Shown here one piece after another: positions 11,926 to 22,517 of a DNA stretch of 41,329 nucleotides. Position 1 is the first letter of the stretch; each line of letters opens with the position of its first letter. Under the pieces are notes generated by a model, which did no database searches, was not told the DNA's origin, and worked only from the letters and a program-made list of their open reading frames with translations. The position numbers were made by a program, and so were the translations under genes. Source of the stretch: Chrysochromulina tobinii (lineage: Eukaryota; Haptophyta; Prymnesiales; Chrysochromulinaceae); assembly GCA_001275005.1 (NCBI GenBank), contig JWZX01001780.1:1-41329 (forward strand). The letters are read 5' to 3'.

Positions 11926-14289
11926 ATGCCCTCGCAGTCCTCGCAGCCCGACCCGCCGCCGGCGGCGGCGCCCATGCGGCTCAACTTTGGTACGGGCAAC
12001 GCCTCGCCTCGCGCCGCCGCCCTGCTTCGCGTGCCGATGCTCTCGGGCTCCAACCAGCACGGCGCAGTCCGTGTCCACGAGACGAGCTCAAAGAAGAAGA
12101 AGCACCTCTCCGCGTGGGCTGTCTTCAAGATGCTGCCAAAGGAAGTGTACATCGTCCTGCTCATCGACCTGCTCAACTCGTACCGCTCTTTCGGCTTCCG
12201 CTCCGTCCAGTACATCTACCTCGTCAACGAGTTTGGCGTCTCCGATCTGGACGCAGGCAAATTGCTCGGCGTGCAGGCGTGGCTCATGGTGGTCTTCGGC
12301 ATGCTCGGTGCGATGCTCGTGGACTCGTGGGGCGTGCGCAACACCGCCATCACCGCCCTATCGGTCGCCGCCGTCAGCCGCGGCCTGCTCGCCTTTGGAC
12401 AGGAGCGTAACACCATGGTCTTCGCACTGATCGCGCTCGCGCCTTTCGGCGAGGCGGTTCTCTCGACCGGCATCTACACGGTGGCGCTTAAGAAGCTGAC
12501 GACGCCCACGACGCGCGGCCTCGCCTTCGGCGTCCAGTATGGCGTCTTCAACCTCGCGGGCGCCCTCGCCGATGTGGCCGCCGACACGTTGCGTAAGTCG
12601 GACATTATGCTGCCGCGCTGGCTGCCTTGGCTCGGCGGTACGTACTGGTCGGGCCTGCGCGTGCACGTGTTCTTCACGTGGCTGGCGGTGCTCGCCGCGC
12701 TCGCCGTCTCCGTCGCGTGCCTGTACGATACCGTCCTCGTCCCTCTCGATGAGGACGAGCGCGAGGCTGCCAAGGGCTCAGCCTCGCCCGGCCCTGTCAC
12801 TTCCCCACTGCTCGCTGAGCTTCGTCATTCCGCCAACGCGGCGGAGCGTGCTCGCGGGTACGCGGTGCGCATCGCGCCCAAGACGGCGGCCGCGCAGCCG
12901 CCGCCGCTGCCAACGGCCAGCGAAAGTGAGGACGAGGACGAGGACGATCAGGATGAGGCCTCCAACTACGAGGCTTTCGAAGAGCGCAGCAGCGCCGCCG
13001 CCAGCGGCGGCAGCAAGGGCGGCGGCGGCGGTGCCGGCGCCGCGCCTCAGCGACAGCGGCGGCGGCGGCGAGCGACGGCGCTCACGGCGGCGCGTCGGCT
13101 CGTCGCGTCATGGCTGCGCCTCGCCCAGGAGCACGCGAGCAGCGCGGGCAAGTCGTTGCTCGAGCTACTCGGGATGCGAGCCTTCTGGCGCGCGCTCTGG
13201 CTCTCGTGCTGCCTGCTCTTTGTGTCCAAGCAGGTGCTTGCCTGTGCTTGCCTGTGCTTGCCTGCGAGTACCTGTGATTACCTGTGGTTACCTATGGTTG
13301 CCTGTGATTGCCTGTGCTTCTTTGTGCCCACTGAGTGCCACTGATCGCCACTGATCGCCACCGATTGCACCCGAGCAGTGGGGAGATATGGACCAGCTGC
13401 TGCCGCCCTTTTTGGAGCGTAACTACGGTGAGGACGTGCCCATCTTCTTAATCCACTCGTTGAACATGTGGATTGGCATGTTCGGCCCGTCGCTCGCGGC
13501 CGCGCTCACCATGCACCTCGAGGCGTTCGAGGTGATGCTGCCTGGATTGTGGGTGATGGCGCTCTCGCCTGCGTGGCTCGCCTTCGACCCGAGCGTAGAA
13601 GCAGTCGTGTGCTGGATTGTCTTCCTCTCGCTCGGCGAAGTGCTCTGGTCGCCGCGCCTCTCCGCGTGGATCGCGTCGGTGCGTCTCTGATGGCCGATGC
13701 TGAGCTCTGATTGCGTCCCTCATCTGATTGTCGCTCTGAGTGCGCCTGATGACCTTCGATTGCCTCCCTCATCAGGTGGCGCCCGAAGGACGGGAGGGTG
13801 CCTTCCTCGCGCTGCTCTCAATGAAGAGCCTCATCACCACCATCCCGTCGACCGCGCTTAACGGCTGGATGAACGCGGTATTCATCGCCCAACTGCCCTA
13901 CCTGCCGTCTGATCGCTGCTGATGACCTCTGATTAACATTGATGACCTCTGATGGTCCCCCTCATCAGGTGCTCAACCCCAACTGCCCTAGCTGCCGCGA
14001 CGAGCGTACCGGCCACTTCTGCTCTGAGCTTGTGCGGCTCAACGGCACCTTTGACGGGTGCAGTCCTCCCGGGCTCGGGATCCATCACGCGTGCGTGGGC
14101 GACGAGCATAGCGGCTCGATGGTGGCTCGTCGGTACGCGGACGGGAGCGGTCTCGAATGCCCCTCGACTTGCCAGCAGTGCCCGGGATGGGAGGGCGACG
14201 CGAAGCTGATGTGGACGATCGTGCTGCTCTCTTCCATCTCAAGCCCTGTGATGGTCCAGCTCTCGCTCAAGTACCTGCGCGACAGCTGA
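11926..14289 (+). CDS. Major facilitator-like multipass transporter (4 exons)
   Basis: Exons 11926-13233, 13379-13678, 13776-13877 and 13969-14289, all introns phase 0, 676 residues. After a disordered N-terminus with a KKKK patch there are about six membrane segments (from VYIVLLIDLLNSYRSFGF to HVFFTWLAVLAALAVSVACL). A long acidic, Gly- and Arg-rich central loop follows, then further membrane segments in the later exons (SLGEVLWSPRLSAWIASV, EGREGAFLALLSMKSLI). The two-bundle layout with a long central loop suggests MFS, and the GEVLWSPR/EGREGAF blocks are typical of an uncharacterised protist group. The last exon has a Cys-rich loop (NPNCPSCRDERTGHFC to CPSTCQQCPGW) before the final membrane segment. 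Substrate is unknown. The ATG at 11926 is the first in frame. Confidence 0.75.
13234..13378 (+). mobile_element. Family-A-like intron 1 of the transporter (145 bp)
   Basis: GTGCTTGCCTG to CCCGAGCAG, phase 0. The 5' half is a tandem of CCTGTGCTTG and CCTGTGATTA words, the 3' half a tandem of GCCACTGATC, close to the GTGCCACCGA words of the GMD intron. No clear exon copy is left, so membership in the family rests on the internal words only. Confidence 0.55.
13679..13775 (+). mobile_element. Family-A intron 2 of the transporter (97 bp)
   Basis: GTGCGTCTCTGATGG to CCTCCCTCATCAG, phase 0. It contains TGATGACCTTCGATTGCCTC, shared with the TTLL and CHD introns. The first ~15 bases are only weakly like the downstream exon (GTGGCGCCCGAAGG), so any duplication is eroded. 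Confidence 0.65.
13878..13968 (+). mobile_element. Introner-like family-A intron 3 of the transporter (91 bp)
   Basis: Phase 0. The intron opens with a diverged copy (13878-13906) of the downstream exon (13969-13996): the words CAACTGCCCTA and CTGCC are shared in register. It continues TGATGACCTCTGAT twice and ends CCCCCTCATCAG. Ignoring the intron gives a false stop soon after the copied segment. Confidence 0.85.
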
Positions 14290-15642
14290 TCCTCATCTTG
14301 GAGATGTCATCTGGAAACTGAGCCGCCGACATGGGCACCCCGTCACCCGCCGCAGCGAGCGAGCGTGCACTTAAGCGTGCACACAAAAATATACTTGATC
14401 TACTGTATGGATCCATGACTAAAGTTCGTAGTTCGGTCTACGATCTTACTGAGCTGTGGTGAGTGCAGCCACCATGGCAGGAGCCACGTTTCGGCGCACT
14501 GCGGTCACGCCGCCGGTCCGCCCGGGCGGCCGGGGCGGCGCTGGAGGCCCGGACAACGACACCCCGCGGTTAGAGACGCACCGAGACGCCGACCCGCGGG
14601 AGAGCGAGAGCGAGCCCGAGCCGCGACCGCGAGAGAGAGCGCAGTAGAGCGAGCAGCCAGTGCTGAGAGGCTGAGAGCACGCAGCAGTCTCGCGCCTAAC
14701 TCGTTCTACGATTCGCCGCCACCCGACCTCCGACCGTCGCGCACGCGTCGGACGTTTTGAAACTCAGTGCCGAGAGCGGAGAGGCCTTGGAGTTGCACTT
14801 TTGCGCAGTCGTGTGGGGGATCTCTCGAAGACTACCGGCACGGCTCACAGGAACCGAGTCGAAGCCCTGCCGAACACACACAGGTCTGAGGTCACACAGG
14901 TCGTCTTTTACGTCAGCACGGCACCAACCCAGCATGTGCGGCTCAGCGGCAATTTAAATGAAGTGCGGTCCTTCACCGCGTCTCGCACGGCTGATTCCCA
15001 TGCACCTCCCAGGTTGTGGCGCTGGAGGCTGAGGTTGCTTCTTGGCCAGCACACCGTGCTGAAGTTGACCAGTCCAGAGAGGACGAGCACGCCGGAGACC
15101 CCAACTTCCATTGCCGACCAGATACAGCTCAGTCAACAGTCTGCGCGTCTGTGTGAATTCGAAGGCTGGCCAGCGCACTCTGGTGCTGCTGTGCGCTTGC
15201 GCGCTATCTTGACGAGTTTGACCTGGTGGACGGGCTTATACGCGCGCAGGCGATGTGCCGGCGCCAGCGGGCCGTGGTCGTGCCGTGGTAGGGCGCCAGC
15301 CGTAACAACTCGATCGCAGGTCCCGATTCGGCGGCGGCTCGGACGGCGCCCTTGATGCCGACGTTGAAATTATTCTTGTGGCATGAGCTGCGGAGAGCAT
15401 GAGAGACCCTCGTGAGAGCAGATGTGTCAGGACGAGGCTCTCACATCAAGAAAGACGAGCTACCGGTATCTTATTCTGTTCGTCACACACTTCTCCCTGT
15501 GGAACGCGTGCGCTCGCTTTCAGTAAATTTTTCAGCACACTATTGAAGACGCCTTTTTAAGGCAGCTTCCAAATTAGTAAATAACTTCACAGAACACAAA
15601 ACAGCGATCCACACATGTTCACAGTGCTCGCACAATCATTTT
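14290..15642. other. Long gap with no supported gene
   Basis: About 1.35 kb between the convergent transporter and RING/IBR-LRR genes. Open frames here (for example across 14801-15355) lack domain or composition support. AT-rich patches at ~14380-14450 and ~15480-15620 fit UTR or terminator sequence. I see no repeat, tRNA or structured RNA. A short multi-exon gene cannot be excluded. Confidence 0.4.
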
Positions 15643-18210
15643 CTACAGCTCCAACTTCACAAATCCACTCCGGCCCTTCACCGCATCTAGCACCGCTTTT
15701 TCCCCTGCGTCTCCCATCATGTCATTGGCCGAGATGTCCAGTTCGGTCAGGACCGCATTGACCTTGAGCACCTCCGCGATCGCCTTGGCACCGTCAACGC
15801 CGATGTTGTTGTCTTTGAGCGACAGCGTGGTCAAGACCGCGTTGACCTTCAGCGCCTCCGCGATCGCGATGGCACCCTCATCCCCGATGGTCGAGTTGAA
15901 AAAGGAGTTGTACCCGAGGTTGAGGGTGGTCAAGACCGCGTTGACCTTCAGCGCCTCCGCGATCGCCTTGGCACCCTCGTCCCCGATGCTGTTGGCTCCG
16001 AGGTTGAGGGTGGTCATCACCACGTTGACCTTCAGCGCCTCCGCGATCGCGATGGCACCCTGTGGACCGATTTGGTTGTCCCAGAGGCTCAGCTCGGTCA
16101 GGACGGCGCTGAACTTAATCAGCTCGGCAAGCACGATGCCCTCGGTCGACCCTAGGCTTGACCCTAGGCAGTTCAAGCTCAGGTTGAGCTCTGTCAGCTT
16201 GTCCTCGCGCAGCTCCTTGATCGGCACCCCAGAGAGCACCTTGAGCGACAAGCTGCCCAATGCTGCCGCCGCAAGCTGCTGCGCCGCCTCTCCGACAATG
16301 TTGCGGTTGTTGGCGACAGATAGATTTTTCATCACCGCGTTGACCTTCAGCGCCTCCGCGATTGCGATGGCTCCCGCACCCCCGATCCTGTTGCCGTACA
16401 ACTCCAGCTTGGTCAGGACCGCGTTGACCTTCAGCGCCTCCGCGATCGCCTTGGCACCGTCGTCGCCGATGGAGTTGGCCCAGAGGTCCACTGAGGTCAA
16501 TACCGCGTTGACCTTCAGCGCCTCCGCGATCGCCTTGGCACCCTCAACCCCGATGGAGTTGTACCCGAGGTTGAGGGTGGTCAAGACCGCGTTGACCTTC
16601 AGCGCCTCCGCGATCGCCTTGGCACCATCGTCACCGATGGAGTTGAACCGGAGGTCCACCGAGGTCAACCCCGCCATCAACTTCAGGTCCGACACGATCA
16701 GGATTGTGTCGGCGTCTTCGAGGCCCTCGTCCAAGAAGTTGGCCTCCGTCTGGTCGCGCGTCATGCCCGAGAGCATGATACCCTTCTCCGCGCCGATCTT
16801 GGCAAGCATCGTGGCTGACTCAATGTTGAGCCCCTTCTTGAGCACATCGACCTTGGCGCCACAGTCCAGGAGCGCCCGCGCCACCTCTTGCTTGTTCTCC
16901 CTGATCGCATAGTCCAGAGCGCTCACCCCATGATCGTCCCGGCAGGTAACGTCCGCCCCGCGCTCGAGGAGCATTGTGACGACTGCAGCATGCCCTCCGT
17001 GCGCCGCGGCCATGAGCGCAGTCATGCCGCGGTCGTTGGCATGGTCGATAACCTCCGGCGTGTTGTCGAGGAGCGCTCGAAGCTCGTCGATCCGCCCAAA
17101 CTGCGCCGCTTGCACGTGCGGTACAGCCTCGAGCATGCCTCCCACTGACGGCTCCGCGGTCGGGAAGGGCCACAGCCGAATCTCGCTGTCGGCGAGATTC
17201 CGCGCACAGAGGCGCAAGGCCTCCTCCCGCAAGGCCTCCTTTCGCTTGGACGCGATCACCACCGCGAGCTTCGGCGCCTCGGCCTCCTCATCCGTCTGCG
17301 CCGCCTCGCTCGCTACCGGCTGCTGCCCGAGCTTGACTAGCCTCGCCTTCTCCTTGCGCTTCAGACGGCGCTTTGCGCTCTTGCTCAGACCCTCCGTCGA
17401 GGGCGTGCCACCGCCGGCGCCACCCGCCGCCGCCGCCGCCGCCGCCGTGCGCTTCCCAAACGCGCGCTGCAACACCCCGGCGACCTGGCGCCATCGGAGC
17501 CGCCGATGCCATTGGTTCACGACGGTTCTCGGCGGAAAGTATCCACCGTGCACCGTGCGGCAGTGAGGGTGCGCATCGCGGCCGCAGGGCTGAAAGCACA
17601 GCCAGCAGAACGCCACGTCGCAGCTGCTGCACTTCATCGCGATGCAACCGTCTGGATCCGGGTCGCAGAACACCTCGCAAGATGGGCAGCCGAGGTTCAG
17701 GGCCTCGTGGAGCTCTGTCTGTATCGACTCGGGGGTGCACGGCACTTTTCCCCCGCCCGGCGTCTCCGTCGTCTCCGGCGTCTCCGACGTCTCCGGCGTC
17801 TCCATCGTCTCGAGGTAGAGCCGCAGCGCATCTCCAAAGAGGAGGGGCTCGACCATGCTGCGGCCAAAGGGGAACGCCTGCTGGTGGGCGCCGAGGCAGT
17901 CGAGGGCGCCATTTGAGCTGCGCAACTTTGCCGAGCCAGCGAGGCTGCAGATGTACCTTTGAAGGCATGCCGAGCAGATTAGGTGGCCCTCGGGGCAGGC
18001 GATTCCGCGGAGCGTGCTGACCTCCTCGAGGCAGATGAGGCACAGTGCTCGCGTGGCGGCCGCTCCATCGTGCGACAGCGTGACCTCCTCTCCGTCTCGC
18101 GCTCGCACGCAGATTTGCTCATCATCACGTGTGACCTTCATCGCCGCGGGCGCCTCTTCCTGCTCCTCGGCCGGCGATCCAGCGACGATCGTCTTGCCCG
18201 AGAGGCTCAT
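15643..18210 (-). CDS. RING/IBR-like zinc domain, ankyrin and leucine-rich repeat protein
   Basis: Intronless, 855 residues from the ATG at 18210. Residues ~55-125 hold a RING-like start (CLICLEE, CPEGHLICSACLQRYI). Residues ~175-225 are an IBR-like Cys/His cluster (CPSCEVFCDPDPDGCIAMKC, CDVAFCWLC), as in RBR-type ubiquitin ligases, though a full RING1-IBR-RING2 order is not evident. A Lys-rich segment leads to ankyrin repeats (~370-470; GMTALMAAAHGGHAAVV, GVSALDYAIRENKQEVA). The C-terminal ~360 residues are about eleven 28-residue ribonuclease-inhibitor-type LRRs with the recurring AIAEALKVNAVLT. The likely role is a ubiquitin ligase whose ankyrin/LRR part selects targets, possibly a sensor. 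There is no NACHT or other NTPase, so it is not an NLR. Confidence 0.83.
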   Translation of the reverse strand: MSLSGKTIVAGSPAEEQEEAPAAMKVTRDDEQICVRARDGEEVTLSHDGAAATRALCLICLEEVSTLRGIACPEGHLICSACLQRYICSLAGSAKLRSSNGALDCLGAHQQAFPFGRSMVEPLLFGDALRLYLETMETPETSETPETTETPGGGKVPCTPESIQTELHEALNLGCPSCEVFCDPDPDGCIAMKCSSCDVAFCWLCFQPCGRDAHPHCRTVHGGYFPPRTVVNQWHRRLRWRQVAGVLQRAFGKRTAAAAAAAGGAGGGTPSTEGLSKSAKRRLKRKEKARLVKLGQQPVASEAAQTDEEAEAPKLAVVIASKRKEALREEALRLCARNLADSEIRLWPFPTAEPSVGGMLEAVPHVQAAQFGRIDELRALLDNTPEVIDHANDRGMTALMAAAHGGHAAVVTMLLERGADVTCRDDHGVSALDYAIRENKQEVARALLDCGAKVDVLKKGLNIESATMLAKIGAEKGIMLSGMTRDQTEANFLDEGLEDADTILIVSDLKLMAGLTSVDLRFNSIGDDGAKAIAEALKVNAVLTTLNLGYNSIGVEGAKAIAEALKVNAVLTSVDLWANSIGDDGAKAIAEALKVNAVLTKLELYGNRIGGAGAIAIAEALKVNAVMKNLSVANNRNIVGEAAQQLAAAALGSLSLKVLSGVPIKELREDKLTELNLSLNCLGSSLGSTEGIVLAELIKFSAVLTELSLWDNQIGPQGAIAIAEALKVNVVMTTLNLGANSIGDEGAKAIAEALKVNAVLTTLNLGYNSFFNSTIGDEGAIAIAEALKVNAVLTTLSLKDNNIGVDGAKAIAEVLKVNAVLTELDISANDMMGDAGEKAVLDAVKGRSGFVKLEL
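15719..16680 (-). repeat. 84-bp repeat units encoding the LRR array
   Basis: Within the coding region, near-identical 84-bp units recur, each containing GCGATCGCGGAGGCGCTGAA and GTCAACGCGG on the minus strand. Units differ mainly at the solvent-exposed positions after the LxxLxLxxN core. Two units in the middle (~16100-16330) are much more diverged. Confidence 0.9.
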
Positions 18211-18297
18211 CGTGCGCACACACTCCTACAGGCCGCGCGCTCTCGCGCTCTTTCGCACGTGGTGAGCGGCCGGCGCTGCAAAGTGTGAACAATTGGC

Positions 18298-18345
18298 TGT
18301 GCATGGTGCAAGCGGAACTGATGTGCATGGTGCAAGCGGAACTGA
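18298..18345. repeat. 24-bp tandem duplication upstream of the RING/IBR-LRR gene
   Basis: Two adjacent copies of a unit beginning TGTGCATGGTGCAAGC and ending GGAACTGA. They lie about 90 bp upstream of the ATG at 18210 (minus strand), in its 5' UTR or promoter. Confidence 0.85.
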
Positions 18346-18633
18346 TGTGCGAGTCGTCTTAATAAGAGTCGTCGGTAGCAGTCGAGTACGAGCACAGTAG
18401 TTGCTAGTTCGCCCCAACCAAGTAACCAACCCCAACCCCCATGCTTGTGGACGCGGTTGTTCCTCGACCGCTCGTGCTTCCACACGCACTCGGCACTGAC
18501 ACTCACTTAGACTCACACGTTACGGACGCGAGGGTCTCGTCTAGAGGCGCTCGTAAGTCGTATCGGGCCCAACGCTTATCATTGTTTTGTCACCGACTAC
18601 CACCCTATGTCAGTATGTCTGTTTCACGCCGTT

Positions 18634-21353
18634 TCAGATCTGTTTCAACCCCTCGAGCCGCGCGTGGCGCGCCGCAGCTACGTGCATAGCGCCGACGAGG
18701 GCGCCGAGCAGTCCAAGGTCTGAAATGGGCCGCGCGTGCGAGAGCAGCAGCGGCACCGAGTTGATCGGGATGCAGCACGGGACGAGCAGCCCAGGCCGCT
18801 GGCGCCCGCCCCATAGAAAGCGGCAGCCGAGCGTGAGCGACGGCACGGAGCATCCCGCGAGAAGCACGCCACGCGCCACCACGTGCATCGGCATCGCCTG
18901 CCAGACGCGCCGAACGATTTCAGCCGCGGCCGCGGCGCCCAAGGCGAGCGTGGCCGCGCTCACGACGGGCGCGTACCGGTTGGCCGCATGCAGGCGCTCA
19001 AAGGGCGGCGAATACGGGTGCAGCAGTAGCATCAGCGGGGCGAGAGGCAGCGCGCCGCGCGCGGTGCCGTCGAAGACGACGACGTGGAGCGCGAGGAGGA
19101 GCACAAAGGCGGCGAGCGTGCACAGGTTGCCAACACTCGCCAGCCAGTCGAGCCCGGCACGGCGCGCGAGCTGCTGCCGCGCGAAGGCCTCGGCGCGTAG
19201 TCCCACGCCCGTGCTCGCCGCAGCGCTCGCTACAGCGCTCCCCAGCCACCTGTGCCGAGGGGAGCGTCCGCCCTCGACGACGCCGCCCGCGACGACGCCG
19301 TCGATGCCCGCGACGGTGCTGACGTGCGACTGCGCGCCGATGACGGAGGCGCTGAGGAGCCGAGCGAGCAGCGCGCCCACGCCGCAGACACCCGCGTAAA
19401 GCGCCAGCCAGGCGGCACGGTAGCGCGGTAGCGCTCCGTAGGCACGCGCGGCGGCCGAGTGCTCGAGCAATGCATGCTGAGCGGCGAGACTGATCGGCAA
19501 CAGGGCGAGGAAGAGGGCGAGGAGGGCGGGCGGCGCGCGCGCGGAGCGTACGAGCGCGCGAGGCCATACGAGCATCGCGAGGAAAGCGGCCCCCAGAGCA
19601 CATGCGGCCGCAGCGAGTAAGAAGAGGGCGCGCTCGAGCGGCAGTACGGCACCGAAGCCGGTCAGCCCGGCGGCCGCGCCGAGGAGGCCGATGGCGCCGA
19701 GTTGGGCGGCAGGTGGCAGCACGCCGATCGGCACGAGGCGGAGCGCTGCGGCGAGCGCCCCGAGGCACAGGAGGTAGAGCGCCCACGGCGGCCAGAGCAG
19801 CAGCCGCGGCGTACCTCCGAAACTCAGGGAGGCCGTCGGGTGGACGAGCGTCCATATTAGGGACTCGAGGAGGAGCGCCATGTCGGGCACCGGCTGCAGC
19901 GCACCGAAGAGCACGCCGGCCGCGAGCAGCCATGCGCACACCCGTACCGCGGGCGCGCGCGCGGGCGCGGGCAGCTGCATTGCGAGCAGATGCATGCCGC
20001 TCGCGAGCACCGCTAGGCTGCCACCCACGACAAGGGGCCCTGGCGGCGCACCGACGCACAGAGGAGCGAGCAGACGAGGGAGAAGGGACACGTGCGCGCG
20101 TGCGGCGCCTATGATGACAAGGCCGACGCGCATGCTCCCCTCGATGGGCCCGCCGATGTGCCCGTGGGTGGCGGTGGCCTTCGGCACGCCGGCTAGGCAC
20201 TGCCGGCGCTCGTGGAGCCGCATCGGGAGCACCTGGGTGAGAGCGCCCACGAGGAGAGCGCCGTCGAGCCACAAGCGCACGGCATCCACGCCAGCCACGT
20301 CGCTGTTGCCGCCGTTGCCGCCGTTGCCGTTGCCGTTGCCGTTGCCGCCGCCGCCGCTGCCGCCGCCGCCGCCCGCGCCGCCGCCGTCGACCCCCGTGTT
20401 GAGGAGAAGTGCCGCCCGACCGCCGTGCGCGGCGAGGAGCAGCCACCAAAGAGTGGGCGGGGTGGGGGCATGCGCTCCGCCTGTGGTGTACCGGTCGCAC
20501 GCATTGTACCGGTCGCACGCGGCAAGTCGCTCGCAGAGCAGCAGCCCCGCTCCGATGGAAGCGAGGAGCACCAACGGAGGGTACACGGGCGGTTCGGAGG
20601 GCGTGGCGGGCGGCTCGTTCGTGAGAACTGCCTCAACGAGCGCGAGGAGCACTGCGTGGCCTAGCAGGCAGAGCGCGCGCACGCCCGGCAGGACCTGCAG
20701 GTGCGTCAGGCCCGCCGCACAGAATGCGAGCGCCCCCATAACGACCAGAGCGCTGCAGATGGTGCTGAGCGAGACGCCGAGTACGAAGAAGGTGTGAATG
20801 ACGAACCCCGTCGCTTGCTCGAGCACCCCGCGCAAGAGGACGCTGAGTCCGATGACGCACGCAATCGTCGAGACCACTGTCAGCGCCGACCGTCGCCGCG
20901 GCGCGCTCGCCCGAGCTGCTGCCGCGTGTGCACCGGCGAGCGCCGCGAGAGCCCCCGAGGCGCGGTACGTCGGCGGCAGGGAGAGGAGGAGCGACCCCCA
21001 CTCGAGAAGTGGTGCACGCGCGCCGAGCACCAGTCCAGCGCCGCCCAGGAGCAGGAGGAGCGGGCGCACCCTCCCGAGCGAGCGCGTGAGCGGCGAGGGT
21101 CGCACGTGCTCGCCATGACGCTCGGCGGAAGGCATCGCCACGACCAGCAGACCCGCACTCACCAGTGTGCGTGCCTCGAGCCACAGCTGACGCGACGTAT
21201 CGGGCACACCGCTCCGTAAGAGCACGCTCGGCAGGTGCAGCATCGGCCGGTGCAGCACCAGGTGCACGAGTGCCGGCAGCAGCAGCACGCATGCCGCGAG
21301 CGCCGCCGCCGCCTCGCCATCACCCGCAGTCGGGCGGCCAGTAGCCACCCCAT

Positions 21354-21398
<45 letters not shown>

Positions 21399-22062
21399 CG
21401 TCGCCGCCGCCGCCGCCGCCGTCGCCGTTGTCACCCCCGGCGGCGCCGAACTCGCGACGGCGGCGCCGCGGCGCGCAGCGGCTCGACTCATCGGATGCGG
21501 ACTCACTGAACGAAGCGGGGTGCTCGAGGCCCAGCAGCAGGTACGACGCGCCGAGCGCGGCGAGGAGCACGGCGGGTGTGTCCTCGGCACCCCATGCGAC
21601 GCTCGCCGCCCACGTGACGATGCTTGCCGCAGGCAGTGGCGCGACGTTGAACAGTAGCCGCTCGAAGAGCAGCGCGAGCTCCGGCTGGTCGAGTGGCAGC
21701 CACGGGAACTGCAGCGAGAACCACGCACCGACAAGGACTGCTTGCAGCGCGACGAGCACGATGAGGCCGAGGCCACGCGCGCCGAAGCCAAAGGTGTAGA
21801 AGGCGGAGCCGGCATGGCCGATGGCCTCGAGCAGCACGGTGGCCCACAGCACTGTGAAGCATGACTGGTCGAGGCGTGCCGCGTGCAAGAGGTAGACAAG
21901 CATGACGCCGAGCGCAGCGAGCCCTTGCAGCGTGCCACCCCCAAAGTCTAGAAGGATCACACTCGGCAAGAATAGCACGGCGAGGGTGCGCACGGAGTAT
22001 TTGAAGCTCGGCGGTCGGCGTCCCAGCATGGAGCTCCATGCGGCTCCATGCGAGAGCTCCAT
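18634..22062 (-). CDS. Large multipass membrane protein of unknown function
   Basis: Intronless, 1142 residues from the ATG at 22062. The sequence has well over fifteen hydrophobic segments spread along its length, starting at ~25-70 (TLAVLFLPSVILLDFGG) and continuing to the C-terminus. Three low-complexity stretches interrupt it: an Asp/Gly run at ~215-240 encoded by (GCC)n, a Gly/Asn run at ~560-590, and Ala-rich regions. I see no transporter, channel or enzyme motif that I recognise. The last ~100 residues contain FERLHAANRYAPVVSAATLALG and a final helix pair. Its 3' end is ~420 bp from the start of the neighbouring RING/IBR-LRR gene on the same strand. Confidence 0.75.
20280..20400. repeat. 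(GCC)n/(TTGCCG)n low-complexity tract in the membrane protein gene
   Basis: TTGCCGTTGCCG and GCCGCCGCC runs encode, on the minus strand, a Gly/Asn-rich loop between predicted membrane segments. Such runs are prone to length variation. Confidence 0.8.
21351..21436. repeat. (GCC)n/(GTC)n tract in the membrane protein gene
   Basis: A run of GTCGTC and GCCGCC triplets encodes an Asp/Gly block on the minus strand within a hydrophilic loop. Confidence 0.85.
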
Positions 22063-22517
22063 GTGTCGTCTTGCCGATTGTGCGGCCGTCGCGCGAGTCT
22101 CGGGCCTGCAAACTTACTGCACAAACTTACCAAAAAAGCATTGACAGAGGAGAAAACATTATCCGACCGTCAGTCAGTTTCGCAGCGCCGGCCTAGTCTC
22201 AAGCCTACCGGTTGGGTAGTGTGTGGCATTCGGTCCGTCCCACAGGGTCTTAACAGGGTCTCACGGACGGCTCCGCACCCCGCTCGGTCAACTCAAGTAC
22301 TGAGTACTCGCTATCTCGGGCTGCTCAAACTAACCCTATACACCTAAATCCTAAACTACCTTGCCTACCATCCTGACACGCTAGCCCTTTATTATGTTGT
22401 TATCGTGTTATATACGCCGTTTACCTTCTTTTTATTCGCGATTCGACGACGATTCGACAGAGATCCGATTCGAATCTATCTGACAATCTAACTGAGTAGG
22501 AACCTAAAGAGAGCTAA
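22063..22517. other. Intergenic region without a supported gene
   Basis: Gap between the methyltransferase 3' end and the membrane protein 5' end, both on the minus strand. It is more AT-rich than its surroundings, particularly 22290-22500, which is likely 3' UTR plus promoter. No repeat or RNA gene is seen. Confidence 0.45.

Noticed and set aside
13234-13378. Exon duplication at transporter intron 1
   Set aside because: Only short matches (CAAGCAG against CGAGCAG) are present; kept as family-A-like by internal words only.
14456-15355. Genes in the 14.3-15.6 kb gap
   Set aside because: Frames there lack conserved motifs and look like random GC-rich open frames.
15719-16912. 397-residue plus-strand frame with a repeated ALTFSASAIA motif
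   Set aside because: It looks like a repeat protein but is only the antisense of the LRR array; the minus strand has real LRR, ankyrin and zinc motifs.
15643-18210. NLR-type immune receptor
   Set aside because: The LRRs resemble NLRC3-type repeats, but no NACHT or other NTPase motif is present.
18998-20518. 506-residue minus-strand Arg-rich frame
   Set aside because: Out-of-frame shadow of the multipass membrane protein.
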